Shown piece by piece: positions 8,519 to 16,059 of a stretch of DNA of 33,293 nucleotides (position 1 is the stretch's first letter; the number at the start of each line of letters is the position of its first letter). Source of the DNA: an uncultured Chloroflexales bacterium (GTDB lineage Bacteria; Chloroflexota; Chloroflexia; Chloroflexales; Chloroflexaceae); assembly GCA_937925925.1 (NCBI GenBank), contig CALANA010000259.1, positions 1 to 33,293 on the forward strand, written 5' to 3'. The notes under the pieces were generated by a model, which saw nothing but the letters and a program-made list of their open reading frames with translations, was not told where the DNA came from and did not search any database. Made by a program: the position numbers and the translations under genes.

Positions 8519-8819
8519 TTTTATCCTGATCTCGTTCTCCCGCAGCGGACTGACTGGCATCTGACTCGATGGTATCCCGACTCCCAATGCGCCCCAGTGT
8601 ATCCAACAACAGCGCCCCGGTCAAACCGGCTCCAATCGCCGCCTCGGCCAGCGCTACATCGGGGGCGTGCAGCCGCACCCAGATGATCGCAATCAACAGG
8701 CCATAGGCAATAAACAATGCCACGGCCTTAAACAAATCGCGGGTGTGCAGGACAGACCAGGCCAGCACAGGTAACCCGGCCGCCAGTACCATATCAAACA
8801 CCCAGGCACTGACCGTCAT
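8511..8819 (-). CDS. MbhD-like (DUF4040) subunit, stand-alone piece of MrpA C-terminus
   Basis: A 102-residue protein with three hydrophobic segments and the DUF4040 signature: ALFIAYGLLIAIIWVRLHAP followed by DVALAEAAIGAGLTGALLL. In Bacillus-type Mrp this domain is part of the large MrpA subunit; in Mbh hydrogenases and in some split Mrp operons it is a separate small protein. The last 25 residues are charged and probably cytoplasmic. It overlaps mrpG by ATGA at its start and the MbhE-MrpB gene by 8 bases at its end, so its translation is tied to both. In complex structures the MbhD/E region lies near the joint between subunits, and a role in cation transport has been proposed. Identity is firm. 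Confidence 0.87.
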   Translation of the reverse strand: MTVSAWVFDMVLAAGLPVLAWSVLHTRDLFKAVALFIAYGLLIAIIWVRLHAPDVALAEAAIGAGLTGALLLDTLGRIGSRDTIESDASQSAAGERDQDKNA

Positions 8820-9118
8820 GAGCGTCGCCAGCGTTGTACGTGATCATACAATGCCGCATTAGCGATCAAATGCGCGGCTGTCGCACTCGTCACCAGTACC
8901 AGCAACCAGATAAGCAACAACTTGAGTGCAATAACCCACGATCCGCTCTGGATGGCTAACCCCAGTACGGTCAATCCCAGGCCAACATTATCAGCCTTCG
9001 TCAGGGCGTGCAGCCGGTTGTACACGTCTGGAAACCGCAACAGGCCCAGCGTGCCAGCAAAAAAGAAAAACGCCCCGATCAGCAGCAGTGCGGTAGATAG
9101 CCAATCCCAGATAGTCAT
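8816..9118 (-). CDS. mrpG: Na+(K+)/H+ antiporter subunit G, MrpG
   Basis: A 100-residue protein with the unmistakable MrpG motif LGLLRFPDVYNRLHALTKAD, followed by NVGLGLTVLGLAIQSG. It has three hydrophobic segments, as expected. I placed the start at ATG 9118, three residues before the first hydrophobic stretch and one base after the mrpF stop. The longer start at 9172 would run 53 bases into mrpF and add a cysteine-rich leader that the family does not have. MrpE, F and G form a small-subunit cluster in Mrp complexes. It ends in an ATGA overlap with the MbhD-like gene. Confidence 0.92.
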   Translation of the reverse strand: MTIWDWLSTALLLIGAFFFFAGTLGLLRFPDVYNRLHALTKADNVGLGLTVLGLAIQSGSWVIALKLLLIWLLVLVTSATAAHLIANAALYDHVQRWRRS

Positions 9119-9119
9119 C

Positions 9120-9395
9120 TCAGCGCTCCCCGTTCTCATCAGGCACAATCCATGACCGGCGCACGAAAGCAACGACCGTCAACCCACCAAGCAGTGCAAA
9201 GACCAGCGCCACATCACGCAACGCCGGTATGCCCATGCCCTGTGCCAGCAGTAGCAGCATCGCCACACCGGTGGTACCGAACAACTGTGCCGCCAGCATA
9301 CGATCCGCAGGCGTCGGCCCCTGCAAGACACGCACCAGTCCTAGCAAGACGTTCAATAACAAAAACAGCGCAATGCTAAAATAGAATACTTCCAC
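9120..9395 (-). CDS. mrpF: Na+(K+)/H+ antiporter subunit F, MrpF
   Basis: A 91-residue, three-helix protein with the MrpF signature LVRVLQGPTPADRMLAAQLF; the Asp-Arg pair after GPT is strictly typical. The third helix, DVALVFALLGGLTVVAFV, also fits. The start codon is GTG, with AAGGA six bases upstream. It is separated from mrpE by 223 bases that contain a family B repeat, an unusually wide gap for an operon whose other small genes overlap. This may uncouple expression of MrpF and later subunits from MrpE. Confidence 0.91.
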   Translation of the reverse strand: MEVFYFSIALFLLLNVLLGLVRVLQGPTPADRMLAAQLFGTTGVAMLLLLAQGMGIPALRDVALVFALLGGLTVVAFVRRSWIVPDENGER

Positions 9396-9416
9396 TATAA
9401 TCCTTCATCACACGAG

Positions 9417-9562
9417 CTACGCGGTCGTCCATTACCAGAAGGTTTTCACCTGCGGTAGAGCAGTACGTTGTCTCTTTTTGGGTTCCCATTTTCGCCTCCG
9501 GCGAAAACGGGAACCAGAAGAGGGTCTCTTCCACGCGGCCACAGGCGAAAAGGGCATGGGAT
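9417..9562. repeat. Dispersed repeat family B, copy 1, with strong central hairpin
   Basis: It begins with TACGCGGTCGT and ends with GGCGAAAAGGGCATGGGA. A 16-bp stem with one mismatch runs 9481-9496 and 9500-9515 around a three-base loop. The copy at 23664-23810 folds at the same place with different bases. It lies between mrpE and mrpF. Bases 9563-9618 hold nothing recognised. Confidence 0.7.
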
Positions 9563-9618
9563 CCAAGCCACCGTGTAACTCGTATTAATAATGAATGATC
9601 GAGGTACGTGGCAGCACG

Positions 9619-10146
9619 TTACTGTTCGATCGCGATCTCAAACAACTCAGCCACCACCGCTTCAACCTGTTGAAGTGACCGCTGCACATCCATGCGTCCG
9701 TCGAGAACGTGTACCTGTAACAGCATAGGGTGCAATGCAACACTGAGTGTCCCCGGCAACAGGCTGATGGTGTTCATCAGCACGATCTGCGCCGGGCCAA
9801 CAGGTACCCGCAGACGATACTCAATCAACTGCGGGTGCAGGGGTAGCCGTGGGTCGATCGCCCGCAGGGCTACATCTATACCGCCACGTAGCGATTGCCA
9901 TAGGAAAAAGCTGATAAACCGCACCAGGCCGACCGGATGCCAGAACTGACCTGCCTCCGGAGCCAGCCACAGGCTGGTCGCGGTAGCCGCAGCAATCACT
10001 GGTAGCCCGTACCACCACCCCTTTCGATCGCCTTCGAGCAGAATCCACCACAACAAGGCCAGCGCAATTGCTCGCCATAGACCCTGGCGGACGAATGAAC
10101 GTACCGTCCTGTCAGATGCAAACAATCTCGTGCGCCCTAACTTCAT
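9619..10146 (-). CDS. mrpE: Na+(K+)/H+ antiporter subunit E, MrpE
   Basis: A 175-residue protein with two N-terminal hydrophobic segments (RAIALALLWWILLEG and GLPVIAAATATSLWLAP), a third at LVRFISFFLWQSLRGGIDVA, and a soluble C-terminal half. Diagnostic MrpE words are SLRGGIDVALRAIDPRLPL, VLMNTISLLPGTLSVAL and LQVHVLDG. In the family the C-terminal half sits on the cytoplasmic face. It is the first true Mrp gene of the operon and starts three bases after the AI-2E transporter stop, so the two are almost surely on one transcript. GGAAGGA lies about 13 bases before the ATG, a rather long spacing. Confidence 0.92.
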   Translation of the reverse strand: MKLGRTRLFASDRTVRSFVRQGLWRAIALALLWWILLEGDRKGWWYGLPVIAAATATSLWLAPEAGQFWHPVGLVRFISFFLWQSLRGGIDVALRAIDPRLPLHPQLIEYRLRVPVGPAQIVLMNTISLLPGTLSVALHPMLLQVHVLDGRMDVQRSLQQVEAVVAELFEIAIEQ

Positions 10147-10149
10147 CGT

Positions 10150-11397
10150 TCAGTGTGCATCCTTCCGCAGTTCCGGCAGCAAGCCAGCCGGTCGAGGGGG
10201 GTCGCCCAGGCGACCATAGAAATACAGAAACATGTCGCGTACCACGGCGGCGATCGGGGCCGACAGGATAATGCCTACCAGACCCAACGTCTGTCCCAAT
10301 ACCACAAACAACACCATCAAGATCGCCGGGTGAATTCCTACACTCCCCCCCACAATACGCGGAACCAGAAAATTATTCTCCAGTTGCTGGATGGTAATGT
10401 ACAGGATCGTCACGGCCAATCCCGTTGTCGGCGAGTCAAAAAACCCCAGAATAATCGCCGGAATAGCCCCGATCACCGGGCCGATAATGGGTATCAACTC
10501 CGTTACACCAGCAATAATCGCCAGAATAAGAATAAAATCAACCTTAAAGCCGAACAGGCGCAGTATAAACAGGCCAAGTCCCGCACACACCCCTACGACG
10601 AATCCCAGGAACAACTGCCCGCGAATGTAACTGCTAAACACGCGATCAACCATCTTGATCATGGCCCAGAAGTCCGCCCGCATCCAATCAGGTAACATGG
10701 TGTTAAGCCTGGATACACCAGCCTGCTCATCCTTCAAAACATAGAACAACCAGAAGGGGACAATAAAAAAACCAAGGACAAATGTCACCGTGTTGACAAT
10801 CTGCAACATACTGGTGAGCAGAAATGTGCCAACCTCTTGCATATACGTCGTCAGGTTGCTTTGCAAGGTATCCACCATCTGGGTGATACCCTGATTGAGA
10901 GGTTCCTGAATAGAGATCGGGACGGTACGCTGGTACCTGTCCAGCAGTTGTGCCATATCCTGCTCAATTTCTTGCAAGGTAGGAAAGGCTCCAATAAAAT
11001 TACCAGCCTGAATAACCAGAGGTGGTACCACAAACGCCACAAATGCGACGAACAGAATATGGCCGATCAGATACACGCCGAGGATGGCAATCACCCGTGG
11101 TACGCGTTGTTCCAGCCAGTTCACCAGCGGTAAGATCAGGTAGGCAATCACCAGTCCAATCTGAAACGGCAACAAGACCGAGCGGTTGTTCCAGAACAGC
11201 CATCCAAGGGCACAGAGGGCAATCCCAACCAGCATCCAGCGCAGAACGCGGCGGAGGGTGATCCTGGATGGTGCCAATGCCGAAGGTGGTTCGCTGCATT
11301 CAGCCCTGGCTGCATCCGGATCGACGCCGGGTGGTACACCTGGTTCCGTCAGCGAATAACCTTCTGAATGAACAAAATTACGTGTTTCGGTACTCAT
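10150..11397 (-). CDS. AI-2E/PerM (UPF0118) family membrane transporter, first gene of the Mrp operon
   Basis: A 415-residue membrane protein. The first 60 residues are hydrophilic, then come two hydrophobic segments (MLVGIALCALGWLFW and LLPFQIGLVIAYLILPLVNW), a long helical soluble region (about residues 130-190), and a C-terminal membrane block. The family signature is in that block: GVTELIPIIGPVIGAIPAII, then QQLENNFLVPRIVGGSVGIH. Members are named for autoinducer-2 export, but some were shown to act as Na+(Li+)/H+ antiporters, which fits its place three bases before mrpE. A TTG start at 11427 is possible; I chose ATG 11397 because it is the first ATG, although neither has a good ribosome site. 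Exact substrate unknown. Confidence 0.85.
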   Translation of the reverse strand: MSTETRNFVHSEGYSLTEPGVPPGVDPDAARAECSEPPSALAPSRITLRRVLRWMLVGIALCALGWLFWNNRSVLLPFQIGLVIAYLILPLVNWLEQRVPRVIAILGVYLIGHILFVAFVAFVVPPLVIQAGNFIGAFPTLQEIEQDMAQLLDRYQRTVPISIQEPLNQGITQMVDTLQSNLTTYMQEVGTFLLTSMLQIVNTVTFVLGFFIVPFWLFYVLKDEQAGVSRLNTMLPDWMRADFWAMIKMVDRVFSSYIRGQLFLGFVVGVCAGLGLFILRLFGFKVDFILILAIIAGVTELIPIIGPVIGAIPAIILGFFDSPTTGLAVTILYITIQQLENNFLVPRIVGGSVGIHPAILMVLFVVLGQTLGLVGIILSAPIAAVVRDMFLYFYGRLGDPPRPAGLLPELRKDAH

Positions 11398-11497
11398 GAA
11401 GCGTGAGCGTGCGATACTCCCAGACAACCATCAGGTGTGCTTCACACGCGGTATGGTTGAACATAGCCGGGATGGGACACAGGATTATGTGCCAGCT

Positions 11498-11503
11498 ATT
11501 ATA
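11498..11503 (-). promoter_or_regulatory. Candidate -10 box for the AI-2E/Mrp operon inside a small palindrome
   Basis: Read on the minus strand this is TATAAT, about 100 bases before the transporter start. It sits in the palindrome AGCTATTATAGCT (11495-11507), which could also bind a regulator. No convincing -35 box is seen 16-18 bases further up. Confidence 0.35.
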
Positions 11504-11540
11504 GCTGAGATTGACAGGGGATGCCACCTCCAACCAGTAC

Positions 11541-11685
11541 GTACCTGTTTACACACGGGGGAACACGTACGCCTGGGAGCGCGGGCGTCTCGCCCGCCGG
11601 CGCACATGCGTGGGCACGCGGCCCGCACTCCCAGGAAAAAAAGAAACGCTGACAACAGCGCTTACCCCCAGATGGAAACAGGTAC
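11541..11685. mobile_element. MITE-like palindromic element, family C copy 1 (non-coding)
   Basis: The element is 145 bp with perfect 10-bp terminal inverted repeats, GTACCTGTTT and AAACAGGTAC. Inside is a hairpin CCTGGGAGCG ... CACTCCCAGG (about 11572-11634), followed by AACGCTGAC and CGCTTACCCCCAGATG, which recur in copy 2 at 30808-30956. It encodes no transposase, so any movement would need one in trans. It sits between the XRE regulator and the transporter. Confidence 0.7.
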
Positions 11686-11733
11686 ACCCGTACTGGCGAG
11701 CGCACATAGAATGTGCTACCAGCGCTGGTTGGG

Positions 11734-12285
11734 TTAGCGTTCGTCGCGATCGCTGATAGTACTTACCGTGAGGACGATAGCTGGATGGGGACTGGTATTG
11801 ATCCATTGATAGGCCAGGTCGTCACGATAAAACAGGGTATCACCCTCATTTAACACATAATCTTCTTCACCAAGGTGATAATGCAACTGGCCGTGCAAGA
11901 GATACAGCATTTGACTGCCGCGACCAGAAAAGCCTTGCTGTCCACTGCCCGGTTGCGCTTCTATCAAACGTGCTTCCATATCGCTGTTGGGGGGCAACAG
12001 CGAGTACACCTGTACCGAGGCATCATCCAGGCTGAGCTTGACCCGCTCTGTCCGCTGTACCACCTGGCCCGCCTGCTGGTTATCTTCACCTTCAAAAAAG
12101 TGCGTCATCTGTACATTGAAGAACAATGCCAGTTTGCGCAGGTTTGCCACCGAGATATTGACTTTATCGCGCTCAAGCCGACTCAAGAACGAAGGCGTCA
12201 ATCCAGAACCATCCGACACTTCCTGAAGGGTCAACCCCCGTTCTTGTCGTAATCGACCGATTTTTTGTCCTAACGATGTTGCCAC
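11734..12285 (-). CDS. XRE-family regulator with C-terminal cupin domain
   Basis: A 183-residue DNA-binding protein. Residues about 8-62 form a helix-turn-helix of the XRE/Cro type (IGRLRQERGLTLQEVSDGSG followed by LTPSFLSRLERDKVNISV). Residues about 105-175 form a cupin barrel (GRGSQMLYLLHGQLHYHLGE, then LNEGDTLFYRDDLAYQWIN). This two-domain layout is that of small-molecule-sensing regulators such as PuuR-like and SutR-like proteins; the cupin binds the effector, which is unknown here. The start is GTG at 12285, with AAGG about 11 bases upstream. A TTGACA/TATAAT promoter lies immediately upstream. It could control itself or the transporter-Mrp operon downstream on the same strand; that is inference from position only. 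Confidence 0.88.
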   Translation of the reverse strand: MATSLGQKIGRLRQERGLTLQEVSDGSGLTPSFLSRLERDKVNISVANLRKLALFFNVQMTHFFEGEDNQQAGQVVQRTERVKLSLDDASVQVYSLLPPNSDMEARLIEAQPGSGQQGFSGRGSQMLYLLHGQLHYHLGEEDYVLNEGDTLFYRDDLAYQWINTSPHPAIVLTVSTISDRDER

Positions 12286-12326
12286 TGGATCAACAACCTT
12301 GATTTATTCGACGATCAGCTTTTTGC

Positions 12327-12356
12327 ATTATACTTCAAAACAAAAGTTTTTGTCAA
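12327..12356 (-). promoter_or_regulatory. Near-consensus sigma-70-type promoter for the XRE-cupin gene
   Basis: On the minus strand the -35 box is TTGACA (12356-12351) and the -10 box TATAAT (12332-12327), with an 18-base spacer. Both hexamers are perfect. The -10 box lies about 42 bases before the GTG start. Confidence 0.75.
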
Positions 12357-12506
12357 GACCTTGCACAGGTTTTCTATTCTGTAAATCCTGCATTATAACA
12401 AGATACGGCACGATTTAGAATCACACGTTCGGTAAAGTTCAAGTATGTACTTTTGTCTGTAATGTCAAAGTCGCCAAAACCGGTTCACGAGATTGGCGAA
12501 TGACTA

Positions 12507-12515
12507 TGCTATAAT
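12507..12515 (+). promoter_or_regulatory. Extended -10 promoter candidate for the PP2C/VWA/FHA operon
   Basis: TGCTATAAT combines a perfect -10 hexamer with the upstream TG of extended -10 promoters; no good -35 box is seen. It points toward the gene at 12942 and would leave a leader of about 420 bases. Confidence 0.45.
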
Positions 12516-12941
12516 TTACAGCAGGTAGGCGGTGGGGGATGGATGGAACACCATGGCGGGGCAGTTGTCTATGAATAGAGCCAGGCATACGGCCACGAAT
12601 GTGGAAATTGCATGCACGATATAGACCGTGCTATCGTCAGCAGATGATCAAGATTGACCGGATCATCCGTCGTTACGGGCATACGCAGTGTACGTTTTGT
12701 CATCTATACGAGGTACGCGGTCGTTCGTACATACCGTCTTTTTGGCCTTCAGCAGAGGTGAACATTGGCAACCAGAAGAGTGCCTCTGCCACACTGCCAT
12801 ACGCGAACAAAAAAAGCGGATGGGATGGAAGCGACCGTATACGTCCTGTACTATACTGGCGGTGGCTCCCATCTTCATAAGCGTCCCATATCAGCCTTTT
12901 GAAGGGTCTCAGGATGCATATGCTACGACCAGGAAGGTATC
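12516..12941 (+). other. Gene-free leader before the signalling operon; includes family B repeat copy 3 (about 12714-12836)
   Basis: Reading frames here have no protein-like character. From 12714 the sequence follows the family B pattern: TACGCGGTCGT, CGTCTTTTTGG, CAGCAGAGGTGAACAT, AACCAGAAGAG, and a closing GCGGATGGGAT. I see no clear riboswitch or RNA gene in the first 200 bases. AGGAAGG at 12931-12937 is the ribosome site of the next gene. Confidence 0.5.
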
Positions 12942-14213
12942 GTGAATAAGCTCATGCCACGCACCTGTGCCTATTGTGGTGCAGCACTGCTTGCTACGTC
13001 GCGCTACTGCCCGGAATGTGGACGGTTGGTTGCGTCCCCGATCGAGCGCGATGTTGTGTTGTCTGGGGGCAAGCACCTCCACGTCTCACAGAATATGCTC
13101 AGTCTGCGCGACCTGTTAACCGTGGTCGAATCGGGTGTAGCCTGGTGGCAACAGCACTATGACCAGAGTGAGACGGTTGATCGTGAGCGAGCCGCCGCTG
13201 CTATCAACGATCTCTCCCGTATTCTCACGAGCCTCTCACAACAACTGGCCCAGGGGCGCGAAACTGTGCGTATCACCTCGCGTTTGCCCGTCCAACGTGC
13301 CTACAGTGTGGCCTGCCCCGTGTGTGGTCGCGGCAATCGGGCCGAGGCCCGCTTCTGTATCGGGTGTGGGGCGCGGTTGCCGGTTGACGCGGCAGCATCA
13401 ACCGCTCTGCTCCGTGGCAACCATGGGTTGCGTCTGCACGTTGCCTCCCGGAGCGATGTAGGACAGGCCCGTCAGAACAACGAAGATACGTGCTTGACCT
13501 GCACGCTCACAGCGGCGACAGGCACTCGTGTTCATTTGCTGCTGGTTGCCGATGGCATGGGCGGCGAACATGCCGGTGAGGTCGCCAGTCGCCTGGCAAG
13601 TGACACCATTCAGCATACCCTGACCACAGCGTTACGGCAGACACTACCGGACAGCGATGCCACCTGGCAAGAACTGCTACGAATGGCACTGGTGAGTGCC
13701 AATCAACGTGTCTATGCCGAAGCACAGGCCCACCCCGATCAGCGCGGTATGGGTACAACGCTCACTCTGGCGGTGGTCGCTAATGAGCGTCTGTATCTGG
13801 CGCATGTTGGCGATAGTCGTGGCTATCTGCTCAACGCCACTGGTGTTACTGATGATGGGGCACGCCTGCTCCAACTTACCCTGGATCATACTCTGGTGGC
13901 CCGTCTGGTTGATATTGGGCAACTGACACCTGATCAAGCCAGCACGCACCCCTATCGGAGTATGCTCTACCGTGCCCTGGGTACCGATCCCGTCGTCGAT
14001 GTCGATACCAGTAGTCAACCGCTTGAGTCCGGCGACATACTATTGCTCTGTTCTGATGGTCTGACTATCCACGTCACTGACGATGAACTGGTTGATACCG
14101 CCCTGAACTATGCAGACCCGGAACGCATCTGCACCCAACTCATTGCTCTGGCTAATCAGCGCGGTGGACAAGATAATATTAGCGTTATTGCCGCAAAAAT
14201 TGAGGGAAGCTAA
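12942..14213 (+). CDS. Double zinc-ribbon PP2C-type Ser/Thr protein phosphatase
   Basis: A 423-residue protein. One zinc ribbon is at the N-terminus (C9-x2-C12 ... C23-x2-C26), then a helical stretch of about 90 residues, then a second ribbon (C125-x2-C128 ... CIGCG). From about residue 165 to the end is a PP2C domain with its metal and phosphate motifs: GQARQNNEDT, VADGMGGEHAGEVAS, GMGTTLTLAVV, HVGDSRGYLL, CSDGL and GGQDNISV. The metal-binding Asp residues (NED, DG, SDG, QDN) are all present, so it should be active and remove phosphate from Ser/Thr residues in the cytoplasm. The start is GTG with AGGAAGG four bases upstream. One base separates its stop from the next phosphatase gene. Targets are unknown, but the FHA and VWA proteins of the operon are likely partners. 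Confidence 0.9.
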   Translation: MNKLMPRTCAYCGAALLATSRYCPECGRLVASPIERDVVLSGGKHLHVSQNMLSLRDLLTVVESGVAWWQQHYDQSETVDRERAAAAINDLSRILTSLSQQLAQGRETVRITSRLPVQRAYSVACPVCGRGNRAEARFCIGCGARLPVDAAASTALLRGNHGLRLHVASRSDVGQARQNNEDTCLTCTLTAATGTRVHLLLVADGMGGEHAGEVASRLASDTIQHTLTTALRQTLPDSDATWQELLRMALVSANQRVYAEAQAHPDQRGMGTTLTLAVVANERLYLAHVGDSRGYLLNATGVTDDGARLLQLTLDHTLVARLVDIGQLTPDQASTHPYRSMLYRALGTDPVVDVDTSSQPLESGDILLLCSDGLTIHVTDDELVDTALNYADPERICTQLIALANQRGGQDNISVIAAKIEGS

Positions 14214-14214
14214 C

Positions 14215-16020
14215 ATGCCAATCTGTCCTGCCTGTGGGAGTGAGAATCGTGCGAGTGCCCGTTTTTGCTGGAACTGCGCTGCCCGGTTACCGGAGCCGTT
14301 CCCCATTCAGCTACCAACTAGCGCTCCGCGTCCCACGCAGGAGGATACTTCCTGGCTGGCTGCAACCCTTCTGTGTGATGAATCGTCTCATGCCATGGTG
14401 CAGGCATCTGGTGTACCGACAACACCACGGTCGGTATTGCCAGATAGCCATCAGGAGTATGCAATGGATCAAGCTCAAGATCAAACGCAACCCATCGGGC
14501 CAACGCGCATCGGTGGACGGTACGAAGTCATTTCAGACGATGCTCTACCTGCCATTACCGTCAAAGACTGCCAGCCATGGCGACGGTGCTGGGCATGTGG
14601 CTCACTGGAGAATGAGGAGGGCGTGTCCTTTTGCACCAATTGCGGAGCCGCGCTGGAGGAGCGCGCCTATGACGGCATCCTTGTGCCAGCCGACACAGAT
14701 ACCGGCATTGTCCTGATTCCAACGATTGAGGATGAAGCAGCCCGTGCGATCTTACCCACGATCTGGGATCGCGTTGAGGAAGATGGACAGGTGCTTATTC
14801 TCCAGTGTACCGACAGCACGGAACCGGTGGTAGTTCCACTGGATGAACTGGCCGCCTTGCGCCTGGGATTGCATCTGGCACACTTGCTTGAGGTGTTGCA
14901 TGCCCAGGGGCTGGCATTGGGGCCAGTCGATCTGGCCGATCTGGAGGTGACTGCTGCCGGGCAACCACGGCTACACAAAACGCCCCACCTGCGTCGCTTT
15001 ACCTCAGACGAGTCTGCCGATGCGATACGCACCGATCTGCATGAACTGGCCGGGTTACTGGCAACAGTGACCAGCACACCGCGCACCACGCAACGCCTCA
15101 GCGAGGACGCAGCGTTGAACGCGCAAGAAGAGTTGGATCTGGCACTGATTTTGTATCAGGTGCGTACGGACGCGATTACCACTGCTACTGATTTAGCCGT
15201 TCGCTTGGAGGCGTTGCTGAGCGAACAAACTCGACCGTTGCCGTTATATCAGCAGGTAGGTGCCTATTCAGATACCGGTATGGTGCGTGACCATAACGAA
15301 GATAGCTTCCTGGTACTCAACCTGTCGATGGACAATAATGCCGCCCGCCGCGCCTGCGGGTTCTATATTGTGGCCGATGGTATGGGGGGGCATGCCGCTG
15401 GCGAAGTGGCCAGTGGCCTGGCGATTCGTGGCGCCTCCGAAGTGCTGCTACGTGAATATCTCACACCCACACTCGATCTGAATGCGGATTATGATCAGGA
15501 GGCCGTGCAAGCAATCGTCCATCGGGCAATCATGCAAGCCAATGAGTATGTCCTGCGTGAAGGCCAGGCGCGCGGGAACGATATGGGCACCACGCTGACG
15601 ATGGCGCTGGTGGTGGGCGATCGGGTGATCATTGGGAACGTCGGTGACAGTCGGGCCTATCTCTATCGAGATGGGACATTGCGCCGGATCAGCAAGGATC
15701 ACTCGCTGGTGATGCGCCTGGTTGAACTGGGCCAGATTACCGAGGATGACATCTATAGCCATCCACAGCGCAATGCTGTCTTACGTTCGCTTGGTGATAA
15801 ACTCGATATTGAGATTGATCTCTTTTACGAACGGGTGCATGCGGGCGATGCCTTGCTGCTCTGCTCTGATGGACAGTGGGAAATGACGCGTGACCCGGAA
15901 ATGGTACGCATCCTGGCTGCCCATGCTGATCCACAGCAGGCCTGCCAACATCTGGTTGCAGCAGCGAATCAGGCTGGTGGTGAAGATAATATTACCTCTG
16001 TCCTGGTCAAGTTTGAATGA
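14215..16020 (+). CDS. Zinc-ribbon / degenerate-kinase / PP2C phosphatase fusion
   Basis: A 601-residue protein. The N-terminus is a zinc ribbon (C4, C7, C18, C21). Around residue 100 is GGRYEVIS, like the opening of a bacterial Ser/Thr kinase, but a second zinc ribbon (C125, C128 and CTNCG) follows at once. Residues about 210-337 resemble a kinase C-lobe: LRLGLHLAHLLEVLHAQGLA, then LGPVDLADLEV where HRDLKPxN is expected, and DLHELAGLLATV. Neither HRD nor DFG is present, so it should be catalytically dead. Residues from about 350 form a complete PP2C domain (VRDHNEDS, VADGMGGHAAGEVAS, GNVGDSRAYLY, CSDG, GGEDNITSV). The ATG at 14215 follows GAGGGAAG and replaces a longer frame that would overlap the preceding gene. 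The kinase reading is inference from pattern; the PP2C call is firm. Confidence 0.87.
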   Translation: MPICPACGSENRASARFCWNCAARLPEPFPIQLPTSAPRPTQEDTSWLAATLLCDESSHAMVQASGVPTTPRSVLPDSHQEYAMDQAQDQTQPIGPTRIGGRYEVISDDALPAITVKDCQPWRRCWACGSLENEEGVSFCTNCGAALEERAYDGILVPADTDTGIVLIPTIEDEAARAILPTIWDRVEEDGQVLILQCTDSTEPVVVPLDELAALRLGLHLAHLLEVLHAQGLALGPVDLADLEVTAAGQPRLHKTPHLRRFTSDESADAIRTDLHELAGLLATVTSTPRTTQRLSEDAALNAQEELDLALILYQVRTDAITTATDLAVRLEALLSEQTRPLPLYQQVGAYSDTGMVRDHNEDSFLVLNLSMDNNAARRACGFYIVADGMGGHAAGEVASGLAIRGASEVLLREYLTPTLDLNADYDQEAVQAIVHRAIMQANEYVLREGQARGNDMGTTLTMALVVGDRVIIGNVGDSRAYLYRDGTLRRISKDHSLVMRLVELGQITEDDIYSHPQRNAVLRSLGDKLDIEIDLFYERVHAGDALLLCSDGQWEMTRDPEMVRILAAHADPQQACQHLVAAANQAGGEDNITSVLVKFE

Positions 16021-16059
16021 TAATAATCACCATCACCTGCCAATGGAGGAAGAAGACGA

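Noticed and set aside
10153..10695. 180-codon open frame on the plus strand opposite the AI-2E transporter
   Set aside because: Antisense to conserved membrane sequence; composition (Gln, His, Arg, Asn) is not protein-like.
12599..12880. 93-codon open frame before the PP2C operon
   Set aside because: It runs across a family B repeat, has no ribosome site and shows no recognisable domain.
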